A DNA stretch of 64,000 bases from Klebsiella sp. RHBSTW-00484. GTDB lineage: Bacteria > Pseudomonadota > Gammaproteobacteria > Enterobacterales > Enterobacteriaceae. Each line of letters opens with the position of its first letter. Positions within the stretch are counted from its first letter, which is position 1. Made by a program: the position numbers and the translations under genes. Under the pieces are notes generated by a model. That model was not told where the DNA came from. It worked only from the letters and a program-made list of their open reading frames with translations, and made no database searches. Shown here piece by piece: positions 21,629 to 31,500 of the stretch. The stretch spans positions 1 through 64,000 of the forward strand of contig NZ_CP055482.1 in assembly GCF_013705725.1 (NCBI RefSeq). The letters run 5' to 3'.

Positions 21629-22021
21629 CTATTGAATGGGTTGATGTACAGGTTCAGAAAGAAAAGGCCTGAGATCTATGTGAACTGCTGCTGCATTACT
21701 GTCATTAATTACGTTTAAAGGGGCTTTACCTGGTAAAGACATTGTTGCAACGTCGGGACCTGAAACAGTAAAGTTATTTTCCGCGCTTGGCATTACTGTG
21801 AATATTTTTATTGCAACATTCTCATGCCGATACATAGATATCCCGAACGTGGAGCCTGCTTCAGTATTACTGACATCAACTTCAACCGGTGTCCTACCGA
21901 TCACTTCATTGGTCAGTATATTTTTCACAATGGCACCATCAGGTGCTGTGTAGATGCGATAAGGATAAGCAAAAGCCACCTCGCAGCAGCAAATACAGAT
22001 GACGGCCAATATAGATTTCAT
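21629..22021 (-). CDS. Small exported protein, last gene of a four-gene envelope operon
   Basis: This 130-residue product has a signal peptide (residues 1-18, cleavage near VAFA-YP). The mature domain is beta-rich, with a PEGA-like hint (IGRTPVEVDVS). It contains PDVATMSLPG, echoed as PDVATASLPS in the 279-residue protein two genes upstream in the same operon. The start overlaps the stop of the preceding lipoprotein gene (ATGA), so translation is coupled. Function unknown. Confidence 0.7.
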   Translation of the reverse strand: MKSILAVICICCCEVAFAYPYRIYTAPDGAIVKNILTNEVIGRTPVEVDVSNTEAGSTFGISMYRHENVAIKIFTVMPSAENNFTVSGPDVATMSLPGKAPLNVINDSNAAAVHIDLRPFLSEPVHQPIQ

Positions 22022-22539
22022 GATTGCTCCTGTTCCAAAAATGCAAGACTTAATGATTGCGTAACTAGCGTTGTGTTTGTTTCACCCGAGCCGGGAAATT
22101 CATATCTAATACTGAACAACAATGGCAATGTGGGTCCATCACTCGACTTTTGTGAAATTTTGGTAAATGCGTTATTAATAAACGTTAATTGGTCAGTGTT
22201 GTCGTAGCAAAGGCCGAGTAAACCAACAGTCGGAACAGTAAACAATGAAACTGAACCAGGTGTTAATAACAGTTTCCCACGCGATGAATAGGTGCAACGG
22301 CTTCCGGCTAGATTTAGATCCGATAACTCAATAAATTCCTTGGTACCATTCTTGGCGAGCAGCCAGACATCAGTGCCTGAACTCTCAATCAGAAAAGTAA
22401 CTTTTCCGTCGGTATAGGATTCACTTTTGTTGCTCATCACAGGGTCGAAACCTACTGAGGGGAGGTCTGCAATTTTGCTTCCAACCGACTGACAGCCAGT
22501 CAAAAGACAGATAAAAATCACTCCGGCTGCTTTAATCAT
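22018..22539 (-). CDS. Unknown lipoprotein
   Basis: This 173-residue product has a lipobox (CLLTGC, Cys at residue 16) and no charged +2 residue that would retain it in the inner membrane (Gln follows), so outer-membrane sorting is likely. The body is beta-rich with two further cysteines, and I recognise no domain. It overlaps both neighbours by 4-8 bases. Residues GKVTFLIE are encoded across a copy of the dispersed 11 bp motif (22394-22404). Confidence 0.7.
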   Translation of the reverse strand: MIKAAGVIFICLLTGCQSVGSKIADLPSVGFDPVMSNKSESYTDGKVTFLIESSGTDVWLLAKNGTKEFIELSDLNLAGSRCTYSSRGKLLLTPGSVSLFTVPTVGLLGLCYDNTDQLTFINNAFTKISQKSSDGPTLPLLFSIRYEFPGSGETNTTLVTQSLSLAFLEQEQS

Positions 22540-23371
22540 TACTAGCCCTCATAATCGTTTTCTGTATGGTGCTGATATCGAATTCTTCACCTGGGTAAAC
22601 CGTCAAATTTTTGGAGAAATAATTAGAACCAACGAGGAAGCTGTTACGTTTACCAACCCAAACAAACTCTGAAAACATAAAAGACCTGAGTTTATCAGTC
22701 GCTATAATCTCGTAGGTATGTGAGGACGGTAATGATGCAGTCGCGACATCTGGGATTGTGACGGAAGAGTGAATTTTTTTGGGCACATTGAGACGTAGTG
22801 CGACTTCTGGTGAAGGGTCATACTCCTTTGAAAAATCCTGTGATTTTGAAGTTTGGGGGAGGGTGAATTTTTTACCCTGGTCTGGTCCAAAAATCGCAAT
22901 AACGCTTTTATTCAATTTACTTACGGACACTATCGCCTGTAATGGGGTACTGGATAGGTCATTGACGAAAGAGATTGTCAGGCTGGAACCCGGCTCTAAC
23001 CATAGAATTTTTTTACCGGCTGCATCTTCATCCAGGGATACAATATTTGATAACAAAACGCCATTTTTGGCTATAACGTCAAATGCAATTTTGGGTATCA
23101 CAAGGTTCAAAGGCGTAAGTGTTGACTGATTTGCGATCTGGAGATAGTTACGCTTAGTCATGCTTGTTTTAATTACAGGTCTTTGTTGACCATTAACAAG
23201 CCACATACCGTCGACATATTTTGCAGAAATAGAAATAAATTCATAGTTAGCCTCAGATTTAGCAACTGACTGCTGAGAAGTAGGCATTGGTGTTTTAGTC
23301 GATGCGGTTGCATTGATTGATGGCCACACAAATGCCAGCACCGGTAAAATTATCAGTTTTAATTTCTGCAT
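22532..23371 (-). CDS. Unknown exported protein of the phosphatase-like operon
   Basis: This 279-residue product has a signal peptide (residues 1-23, cleavage near INATA). The mature part has no cysteines and looks beta-rich with several short repeated turns. The segment IPDVATASLP near residue 211 resembles one in the 130-residue product of the same operon. It starts at the base where the phosphatase-like gene ends, so the two are coupled. I do not recognise the family. Exported chaperone-like or Ig-like folds are possible. Confidence 0.65.
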   Translation of the reverse strand: MQKLKLIILPVLAFVWPSINATASTKTPMPTSQQSVAKSEANYEFISISAKYVDGMWLVNGQQRPVIKTSMTKRNYLQIANQSTLTPLNLVIPKIAFDVIAKNGVLLSNIVSLDEDAAGKKILWLEPGSSLTISFVNDLSSTPLQAIVSVSKLNKSVIAIFGPDQGKKFTLPQTSKSQDFSKEYDPSPEVALRLNVPKKIHSSVTIPDVATASLPSSHTYEIIATDKLRSFMFSEFVWVGKRNSFLVGSNYFSKNLTVYPGEEFDISTIQKTIMRASND

Positions 23372-24318
23372 TATAAAGCAGCCTCTATGTTGTTATCTTT
23401 TAAATCCAGGTCAAGTGGTGTTGTGTTTTGTGTGTAAATGCCGTTCTTATTAAGGATCATTTGGTGGCAAATTAGGGTTGGTGTTGAGGCCAGTATCAAC
23501 TCGACCAGCGTTATTGCCGGAACTGTAGTACGAGGTATACCTGGGGCTAGTAGTGCTGGATCGCTAATTGCTGACATGAACAGCGAGCCAGTATTGATAT
23601 GGAGACAGTTGCCGACGAGTACAGGTAAGTTAGTCAAAGGTAACCCATGAGCCTTTCTGATGCTATTGACCGGATTCCGACCCAGTACAACGAGGTTGAC
23701 ATCGCTAATATTCATTGGGCTGACTGCGTGATCCATACCAAAAAGAAACTGACTCTGAAAGATATTCACGTTTGCCTGATTAAACGCGAGGAGAGCGTTA
23801 TAGGTATTGTCGAAACCCTGTCGTATGTCCGTGTAGTCGGATGGACAAACACCGATAGTAATATTTCCTTTAAAAAGCACCTTCATCACCGTGGCCAGCT
23901 GGGTGGAGAGCAGTTTGCTGATCTCCTCTTCAAGATAACTGCGGTTAATTTGTTTATGCCAACGTCCGCCTCTTGCACACCACCGTTCGTTAAGAAATGT
24001 GCTTGGGTAATAAGTCCTACGATCATTATTTGTGGGTAAGAGCTTCTTCATCATCTCTTCACCAGCCCCGGCTGCTGAGAACACTCGCACAGAACGTCCA
24101 TCAAAAATACCAGTGTTTATCGCTGTCATTAACTCCATGGGCTCAGGACCATAATCAAAGAGATTCCCGGTAGGGAAAATGATTAGTTCCTCATCTGGGC
24201 TCGATATCGAATGGATAAGATTACAAAGCGTCGAATAATGTCCATGGGGGTCTGCCAGAAAGAAAACCCTTCCGGAATAATTAGTCAGGTCAATTGTCTG
24301 GACGTGCTCAGATGCCAT
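23371..24318 (-). CDS. Degenerate PPP-type metallophosphatase (probable pseudoenzyme)
   Basis: This 315-residue protein follows the order of PrpA/lambda-type Ser/Thr phosphatases, but metal ligands are altered. FLADPHGHYSTL corresponds to the GDIHG block and keeps Asp and His. FPTGNLFDYGPEP corresponds to GDYVDRGP with the first Asp changed to Asn. FSAAGAGEEMM corresponds to GNHE with the His lost. VVLGRNPVN corresponds to GHTP with the His lost, and INTGSLF corresponds to the DTGA block. I infer that it binds rather than hydrolyses, or works with altered chemistry. It is the first gene of a four-gene operon whose other products are exported. It has no signal peptide, so it should be cytoplasmic. 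Confidence 0.65.
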   Translation of the reverse strand: MASEHVQTIDLTNYSGRVFFLADPHGHYSTLCNLIHSISSPDEELIIFPTGNLFDYGPEPMELMTAINTGIFDGRSVRVFSAAGAGEEMMKKLLPTNNDRRTYYPSTFLNERWCARGGRWHKQINRSYLEEEISKLLSTQLATVMKVLFKGNITIGVCPSDYTDIRQGFDNTYNALLAFNQANVNIFQSQFLFGMDHAVSPMNISDVNLVVLGRNPVNSIRKAHGLPLTNLPVLVGNCLHINTGSLFMSAISDPALLAPGIPRTTVPAITLVELILASTPTLICHQMILNKNGIYTQNTTPLDLDLKDNNIEAAL

Positions 24319-24690
24319 AAATGCCTCTTCTAGAAAGTACAGTAATAATACCGGATGAGTGTCGGCAATATTTTCGTTAAGAGGGCTAATTTCTGCGCTT
24401 AGGCAAAATAGAAGTTGAATTCATCTGTAGTATCCGCACAGAGAGACTTTTAAGTGCCGTCTTTGGATAGGATTTTTTAGTGTCGTAAAGCTGAAGAAAA
24501 CGTCATTTATGTGTGTTTTTATCAAGTGTACATAAAGTAGAGCAAGACAATTTTTAAAAACGAAGGATTCTTTTTTAACAATAACTTACGTGTGTTTCTT
24601 GCCTCGTTTTTGTTGGCCTAAAGCAACCATTAGTGTATAAATCCCATATCAAAAGTGGTGGGTTAATTAAACCAATTCGAGGGGTTCTGC
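24319..24690. promoter_or_regulatory. Divergent control region between the phosphatase-like operon and parM
   Basis: This 372-base AT-rich gap must hold both promoters and probably the ParM-type centromere. Visible structure includes GTTGGCCTAAAGCAACCA near 24610 and GGTTAATTAAACC near 24662. No long direct-repeat array of the classical parC kind is obvious, so the exact centromere is not placed. Confidence 0.45.
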
Positions 24691-25725
24691 ATGACTGAAT
24701 TAGTAAAAACAAAACTGGCTGTAGCTGAATCAAACTCTACTGAATTAGAGACACTTAAAGTTGTTATTGATGATGGTAGTAAAGCGGCAAAACTGGTTTG
24801 TGTTAACAATCAAGGTGACCTTGTTCCCTTATTGACTCAAAATAGTTTCGTTGCAGATTTCCGGGTAAGCCATGACGGGCTTATTCCGTTTAATTACCTT
24901 ATTGATGGCCTTCAACGATTCTCTCATCACAGTGAATCTAGTAATGCCCTTGAAACTACCGACGTTGCGCATCAGTACGATGAGATCAGTCGTCTGAATG
25001 TTCACCATGCTCTTCATTCCTCTGGTTTAGAGCCGCAGGATGTTCATCTCTATGTAACATTGCCACTTAGTCAGTTTTATACCGCTTTGGGTGAAACCAA
25101 TGACGAAAACATCCAACGGAAAAAAGACAACCTGATGAAGCCGGTTGAACGTTATATTGATGGTAAGCGTGTTTCATTTAATGTTGTTTCAGTTACCGTG
25201 TTTCCTGAGTCACTTCCGGCGGTAACTCGTGCAGATGAAATTGAGTTAATTGAATCTTTTGAATCAAGCCTGGTTATCGATTTAGGTGGGACAACACTTG
25301 ATGTAGCAAGCATTACTGGTCAGCTGGAACAGATCTCCCGAGTCAAGGGTTTTGACCGTATTGGTTGTTCTATCGTATATGATGAAGTCCGTCGTTATCT
25401 GGATTCTTCAAAGCTGAACGCAAGCTACGCGTATATTCAACACTTGGTCGACAATCGTGATAACAAAGCCTCACTAAAGGTTTCTTCCGATGATCTTGAT
25501 GGTGTCTTCCAAGCCGTAAATAGTGCCGTAGCGCAACTTCAAGAAAAAGTGATCAAAGCAGTCACTCAGGTGGAAGAACGTCCGCACAATGTATTCCTAG
25601 TCGGTGGGGGTTCTTACCTGATTGAACCGGCAGTGCGTGAACATTTTGATAAATCGAAAATCATCATGGTAGATAATCCGCAATTCGCTCTCTCACTGGC
25701 TATTGCAGATACTGTTTTTGCGTGA
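24691..25725 (+). CDS. parM: ParM/StbA-family actin-like partition ATPase
   Basis: This 344-residue protein has the actin-fold signatures of plasmid segregation filaments: the phosphate 1-like VIDDGSKAAKLV near residue 25, the phosphate 2 motif VIDLGGTTLDVASI near 193-206, and the adenosine motif VFLVGGGSYLIEP near 301-313. Filament growth pushes plasmid copies apart. The ATG follows GAGGGG. Together with ParAB it gives the plasmid two partition modules, as reported for IncHI1 R27. Confidence 0.92.
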   Translation: MTELVKTKLAVAESNSTELETLKVVIDDGSKAAKLVCVNNQGDLVPLLTQNSFVADFRVSHDGLIPFNYLIDGLQRFSHHSESSNALETTDVAHQYDEISRLNVHHALHSSGLEPQDVHLYVTLPLSQFYTALGETNDENIQRKKDNLMKPVERYIDGKRVSFNVVSVTVFPESLPAVTRADEIELIESFESSLVIDLGGTTLDVASITGQLEQISRVKGFDRIGCSIVYDEVRRYLDSSKLNASYAYIQHLVDNRDNKASLKVSSDDLDGVFQAVNSAVAQLQEKVIKAVTQVEERPHNVFLVGGGSYLIEPAVREHFDKSKIIMVDNPQFALSLAIADTVFA

Positions 25726-25740
25726 TGATGGTTTTGTAAA

Positions 25741-25750
25741 GGGGGGGGGG
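25741..25750 (+). repeat. G10 homopolymer acting as ribosome-binding region
   Basis: Ten consecutive G residues lie one base before the ATG of the ParM partner gene and are the only possible Shine-Dalgarno sequence. Homopolymers of this length slip during replication, so spacing could vary between cells. Confidence 0.7.
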
Positions 25751-25751
25751 T

Positions 25752-26429
25752 ATGACAAAAAAAACTGAGAAGGAAAACGATCGCATCCAGATTAGCGCGT
25801 TTTGGTTATCGGAAAGGCAATCTCCGTATGCCTATAATTTTCTAAAAAAAAGTGACTTAACACATCGTGGCGAACAGCTTTCCATAATAAGGTCTGCAAT
25901 CACTACGGGGTTAGTGCTAAATAACCTCTTCCCCGAGCTATCAAGTTTTATTAATGGACTGAATGAGAGATTAACGGCTGCTGATCTAAATCGGTTTTTT
26001 AATGATGAATTTAAAAAGAGTGATTTAAGTAATGAACAGTTGAAAGAACAAATAAGTCTTATGCTTGATTCGAAATTCAACGATTTAATTTTAAAGATTA
26101 ATAATTGCAAGAATCCTGCTGCTGTATTTTCAACTAATTGTCAAACTGATGTCAGTGATGCAGTAAAGCCTGAGACAGCAAAGGAACAGCGGTTGGAATT
26201 AATGTCTACAGAACTGGCCAAAAACTCCATGCCTGTGACTGTAGAGACCTTGCCGCCTGTTGCGATCGCAAATCAGAATGATTCAGTTCTAAAAACTAAT
26301 CATGGTTCTCCGGACGTTAACTTAGCTCAAACCGAAACCATGGCGCTCAGTGAACAAGCGCAAGTGCAGGGTGTGACAACAAAGCAGAAGAAAAGGGCAA
26401 ATGCAAACCTCGCAAATCTTGCAAAGTAA
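25752..26429 (+). CDS. parR: Putative ParR/StbB adaptor of the ParM system
   Basis: This 225-residue protein follows parM by 26 bases. The N-terminal 60 residues are basic and could form a ribbon-helix-helix DNA-binding domain (IQISAFWLSERQSPYAYNFL). The rest is acidic and low in complexity, with a basic tail (KQKKRANANLANLAK) that may contact ParM filaments. I assign the adaptor role from position and layout, not from clear sequence similarity. ParR would link the centromere to ParM filaments. Confidence 0.65.
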   Translation: MTKKTEKENDRIQISAFWLSERQSPYAYNFLKKSDLTHRGEQLSIIRSAITTGLVLNNLFPELSSFINGLNERLTAADLNRFFNDEFKKSDLSNEQLKEQISLMLDSKFNDLILKINNCKNPAAVFSTNCQTDVSDAVKPETAKEQRLELMSTELAKNSMPVTVETLPPVAIANQNDSVLKTNHGSPDVNLAQTETMALSEQAQVQGVTTKQKKRANANLANLAK

Positions 26430-26467
26430 ATATAGAAGTATCAATTGATTAAAATTTGTAATCTCTC

Positions 26468-26497
26468 AAAAAAGTCAGCTTACCAGCTGGCTTTTTT
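26468..26497 (+). terminator. Rho-independent terminator after parMR
   Basis: The stem AAAAAAGTCAGCT / AGCTGGCTTTTTT with a four-base loop TACC ends in T6. It is a strong terminator 38 bases after the stop. Confidence 0.85.
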
Positions 26498-26993
26498 GTT
26501 GGTATATTATTAGTAGATGAGGTTGGATGGTGAACCGGTTACATGTAGTTAATGGAACACTCAATGCTGCATAGCAAGTTAAATAATTTCGTAGAATTAT
26601 AGATCCAACTCAAAAACTCATTATGAACCTCTTTGGTTGTTTCAGGTCTAACCAGTTTGTTTTATGAAACCTAATTTTAGTTATGTATACTACTAAAAAA
26701 AAGGTGGTTTAGCTCCTGTTTATGGTTGTTCGTTTGCACGATTTAAGAACAGGTGTTAAAACGGGTACAGATTTGTCCTAAAGTATTGGTTGAAGTAAGA
26801 AATATCTTACTAAAATTGGTACTTATTTATTATTTTATGTAAAAAATCTCTATGCTTTACTGGTCAAGTTAGGTTTTTTTGTTACCCTAGCACCCTATGA
26901 TCCTAAGAGTTTCTGCCGTGCAATCTGGATGAGCGTAAAGAAACTAACGGCATCATGTGTAACTGTTTGATTATTATAATGAAGGCTGACTGA
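26498..26993. other. AT-rich noncoding region upstream of the RSP cluster
   Basis: No gene is supportable in this 500-base stretch. It contains GGTGGTTTAGC and TGGTTGTTC words similar to those in other intergenic regions, and presumably carries the promoter of the 26994 operon. Confidence 0.5.
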
Positions 26994-27446
26994 ATGTTAT
27001 CACGCAACTCACTAATACATGGTTTACGTCGAGATCAGTTAATCGAAGTTCTGTCTATTTCTGAATTCCCAGTTGTCCTGGTCGAGAATCCCTTCATTCA
27101 GCCTGAATCAACGGGCAAAAAACCTGTAATTTTTAATATTGATGAATTTCATGTTTCTATCGCTCCAATTTCCTCCCTTAAGTACGACTGGGAATGGGCT
27201 CCAATTGATACAATACTCATCGAAGTGGTCATTCCACCTGCGGAAGCAGACCTCGTAAGCGCCGAGAATGATTTTCTTCGCGATGCGGGTATTGGCCATA
27301 TTCAATGCGAGCCTGGTGGTGTATCGATACGCCGTACAGTGACATTTGTTGGTGGTATCACCGCCGACAATTTGCTGTATCAGCTTAGGCTTATGTGCGT
27401 GAGTGCTTTACACCTGATTGGAGAGGAACTGGAGGATGAAAGTTAA
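26994..27446 (+). CDS. Unknown cytoplasmic protein (possible secretion-chaperone fold)
   Basis: This 150-residue acidic protein has no signal or membrane segment. Its size, acidity and alternating helix/strand pattern resemble the YbjN/type III chaperone fold, but I see no diagnostic motif. It is the first gene of a cluster leading to a giant exported protein, so a chaperone-like role is a reasonable guess only. The next gene overlaps its end by 11 bases. Confidence 0.6.
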   Translation: MLSRNSLIHGLRRDQLIEVLSISEFPVVLVENPFIQPESTGKKPVIFNIDEFHVSIAPISSLKYDWEWAPIDTILIEVVIPPAEADLVSAENDFLRDAGIGHIQCEPGGVSIRRTVTFVGGITADNLLYQLRLMCVSALHLIGEELEDES

Positions 27447-27870
27447 TTACAAGAAACTATTACCTCTTGTAGTGCTCGGTTTAACAATTGCGGGGGCTTA
27501 CTCGCTTTTCAACGCAAGACCGGCGGAGCCCGACTTGTACGATTTTACTGGCAAAGTTCTTAAAGCCACGTCTGTTTTCCAACCCTGTGATAAAGAATCC
27601 ACACCTTCGTTAAACGTTAAAATTGCAGATAACGGAAACATACATATCAATGGTGTTGCATCAAAAGTTACTTTTGTTGAAAAAGTTTCGCCTGATGAAA
27701 TTTCTGTTAAGTGTGCTGGGTTACCAATCAAAAATGCTCGGCTTGTGCATACGAGCTCTTACACCATGATAATTTCGGAAGGAAAAGGTGGTTTTGTTAT
27801 TTCGGATTTGATACGCATCCAGGATAATGAAGTCATCTCCGGTATATGGTTCTTTAAGAAGAGAGCATAG
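27436..27870 (+). CDS. Unknown membrane-anchored periplasmic protein
   Basis: This 144-residue product has an N-terminal anchor (LLPLVVLGLTIAGAYSLF) and a small periplasmic beta-rich domain containing two cysteines (QPCDKES and VKCAGLP). I chose the ATG at 27436, which lies directly behind GGAGG. The segment SKVTFVEK is encoded across a dispersed 11 bp motif (27664-27674). Two bases separate it from the next gene. Function unknown. Confidence 0.65.
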   Translation: MKVNYKKLLPLVVLGLTIAGAYSLFNARPAEPDLYDFTGKVLKATSVFQPCDKESTPSLNVKIADNGNIHINGVASKVTFVEKVSPDEISVKCAGLPIKNARLVHTSSYTMIISEGKGGFVISDLIRIQDNEVISGIWFFKKRA

Positions 27871-27872
27871 CA

Positions 27873-28430
27873 ATGAAAGAACTGGAAGCTATTGGAACGA
27901 AGGCTCTACGGGCTAGGGTCTTCAGCCAGTCAGTGGCGATGGCATTTGAAGTGAACGTCGACATAAGTCGGTCTGCTGATAATTCAGCCTTCATAAGCGA
28001 GGCTGAAAAATATTACCTTACTCTCCAATTCGCCCCTCCGGCTGACAATAGAGAATATGGGTGGAATTCAGAGGGAAGTATTCTCATGAAACTATCCCAA
28101 AACGAAGCCATGGCGCTGGCTTCTGTCTTCCTGAGAATTAAACCTACACTTAAAATTGAAAAGAGAAAAACCACGCATCGCACACACCAGGCTTACAAAA
28201 ATATCACTATCGGCCCAAATGACCGTGGGGGCTTGTTAGTCACGTCAGGCATTGTTCCGGTCGAAAGGGGTTCATTTAAACCCATAAATTATAATCTTCC
28301 CGTAACGCAAATGGATTGTGTTTCAACAGGACTTTTTTTGCTTGGATTCTTGACGCTTAAGATGCCATGGGTATCCTCAGAATCGATAATAACTGCTCTG
28401 CGCCTTTCGGAGTCGAAAAGCTGTCAGTGA
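27873..28430 (+). CDS. Unknown protein of the RSP cluster
   Basis: This 185-residue protein has no signal peptide or membrane segment and no motif I recognise. A central stretch (ISRSADNSAFISEAEKYYLT) and a Lys/His-rich patch (KIEKRKTTHRTH) are the most distinctive parts. It follows its neighbour by two bases. AT-rich DNA with runs of T lies between it and the giant gene downstream. Confidence 0.6.
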   Translation: MKELEAIGTKALRARVFSQSVAMAFEVNVDISRSADNSAFISEAEKYYLTLQFAPPADNREYGWNSEGSILMKLSQNEAMALASVFLRIKPTLKIEKRKTTHRTHQAYKNITIGPNDRGGLLVTSGIVPVERGSFKPINYNLPVTQMDCVSTGLFLLGFLTLKMPWVSSESIITALRLSESKSCQ

Positions 28431-28551
28431 GTTAAAAATCTTCAATTTTTAGCAAAAAATTAATATTTTTTTTTCCTCTTAACGAACAAGATTTCAGATT
28501 TTTTTATCGTAGAGTAATTTTAATTCTGCGTAAAAAAAACAGGTGTTCGTC

Positions 28552-31500
28552 ATGAGAAAATCAGGTTTATGTTTAACCCTGTTGTTTTCTTTAATTGCCT
28601 CGATTAAGTCGGTACATGCCGAGGCAATTATGATTTCCGGAAAACTCCAGGCTGATATGCCTGCCGTCACGTTTAATCCCGGCCCGGGCGATTTTGTTGC
28701 ATTCGTAAACAATAATATAATTACTGCCTCAGGCTCTGGAACCGCATGTAATGTGACGGTTGATGATCGTGCGACATCAACGGTGGATAATCTTGTCTGC
28801 TTCTTTGAGTGGCTTCCAAATAGCTCTGGATTTACTGCTAACGGGTTCACGTTAACCGGGATTCCAAACAGCTCAGGAGACCTAAAACTCCCTTACAAAA
28901 TTTCCTATTTTTCCGGTACAGAAAGGCAAAAAGTAGAAGTAGTGAAAGGGGAGTATACAGTTAATGCTCTCGTACCGGTTAAACCGACGATCACCGGCCT
29001 AAAGTCGTCTATGAATGGGCTGGTTCAAGAGGGTTACACACTTAAATCTTATATTAAGGATGAAGTGATCAGGAGTTTTGCCGTCTCAGTAGAACCCCGC
29101 AATTTTGTGCAATATATTTCTATCGGATCGGGTTCTGCCTGTGAAGTCCCTATTGGTGGGACCAGTTGCACGATCGATGTAGGAAGTATTAAAGTAAGTG
29201 ATTCGGATTTATTGATAGGTTCACGGGAAATAACTGTCACCGCTAATTCGAAAAATAATTACTTTGCCCCTCCTGAAGCGCAAAAGCTTACGCTGACCTG
29301 GGACTACCGTCCTCCTGTTGTTGACCATACTCTCTGGAATTTCACTGATGAAGCTAAAACTATCAGTATTGGCGGTCAGCAAATCTATACCGGCGCTAAA
29401 ACGGTAGCTGTAGCCGTCAAAGTGCCCCAGGAAGAGACTGAAGGCGAGTGGTGGCTACCAACAGCTATGACGCTGACGATGGTGCCGGACGGGGTTTTCA
29501 AGCCGACAACAAAAGTAACTTTGGATGACGGTACGGTTATCGACTTTAAGCAATCCTGGGTAACACCGATACGGCGTACCCTCCAGCCCGTGAGCGGACC
29601 CCAGAAGGTCGGCGATGAGTATCTGTATATCTTTGACTTAACAGACCTGACGAATGGCTCTTATGCCGCCACGTTCACTATAGAGAATACTAGCAAGAAT
29701 ACGTCTACGTACAATGAGCCCGAAAGCAAACTGATGCTTTCTGATAACCCCACACTCATGGTACTTAAGGATGGGGCAGCGCTGGCAAAACGAGCACCTG
29801 TTTATTTCTTAAATGAAATTATTGTTGCCGCATTCCAGGGGCAGGCCGGGGTTGCGGATATTAAAGCCGTTACTATCGATAACAAAGTTGTTGAACTCAC
29901 CCCAACGAACTACAAAGGCATTTATTATCTGCCGGTGGGGGATGATCTAGATGTGAATGCTGACCACGAAATCACAGTCGTGGCGGAAAACCTGTATGGC
30001 AAGATTGTGACATTCAATACCACTTTCACGTATCAACCGACAGGGTTTGCGCTTAAAAACTTAGAAAAAGACGTCACCTTGTATTCTCGCGTTCGGCAAT
30101 ATACCGATCTGATGAGTCAGACAGCCGGTGATAAATGCACTCTCTTTACTACGGAAGAGAACGCGCAGGCTTATCTTGAGTGGTATGGCGGCAAATCTGA
30201 TATCACTGCCTGTTACCCTCAGTGGAACAATGTACCGGACGGGCTTGAATTTTACTTTAAAGGCAGGACGCCAGGACTTACGGGGTTCTTCAATAAAACT
30301 GGCGAAAACCTGCTCGATTACCAAGTCTATATGATAAACGGTAGAGGCTCTAAAGCTGTGTCGGCCAAATACCGCCGCGTATTGACAACTCAACTGCCAT
30401 ATAACCCAATCCTTACTTACAAGAAAAATAAGTTGGTAACTGGGATCAACCCTAACACTGCACTAGCGTACACGACAGGTGGGGAAGCTGCTCGCCTCTT
30501 GGCAAAAGTGGTACCTGCTGATGTGACAGTCTATGTTTCGCAAAACGGGGGTGAGAACACAAAAACGACGTTTAAAAACCGTTCATCAAACAACGATGCA
30601 ACTACATTCGTTCAGCGTCTGAAAGTAGCCGCAGCCCCACTGTGGACGAAAAATGTATTCGACATTGCTGTAGAGTACTCGAAGGACCCGACAATGCGGA
30701 CCGCCGATACACTTAACGTGTATACGGTCCCCGACTTCAGCATTCGGGCTACGATGGAAGTCGAAGACAAAAAGACGGCTACTACAATGGAATTACCGTT
30801 GAAGGTGTCAGTTGGGCGCTATAACAATTCAACTCGCAAAAGCTCATTTAGCCGGACGACAATGGGTGACTGGGATGTAACCATTTACGCTCAGAAAAGT
30901 ATCTATGGTAAAGATCCAGAAACAGGCCGTTTTAAAACGACGTATGAACGTACCCCATTAACCGAGGCATTGCCGGTGAATGATGCCGGGGTAGTCGAAA
31001 CAAAAATCAAAATCGAGAATATGGACCTTGGGAACATGCGTCTTGTCGGGATAGCTAAAGTCCGTTCGCCTTTCGCTGATTTTGAATTGACCCGGGAAAC
31101 AAGTGCGGTCGGCATACGTGTGTATAAGGGTGAAGAGCTGGAGGGTAATCTCTCAAAGAGCCTGATTATCGGCCGTATCCCGCTCAGTACGCTTGTGAAC
31201 TTCAAATCGGCCAGCACAGCTAACTCTGATGCGCTTGCTCCTACCGAGTGGCAGGAGTCGTCAGACAATGGGCAGACATGGACGATGCTTTCGGACATGA
31301 CTGGGAAGAGAAGTATTTCAATCAGAAAAACTGACGTCGGTAAGTGGCTCTACAGGGCCAAGATGACCAACAAGTTTACGTCAAAAGTGTCTTATAGCGA
31401 CGTGCTGACAGTTGTAACGTACAAACAGCCTAAGCTAAGTATTGATGTTGCGGAAATTCTTGAAGGCGATGATTTACCAGTCTCGTTGCTGGATAATGAT

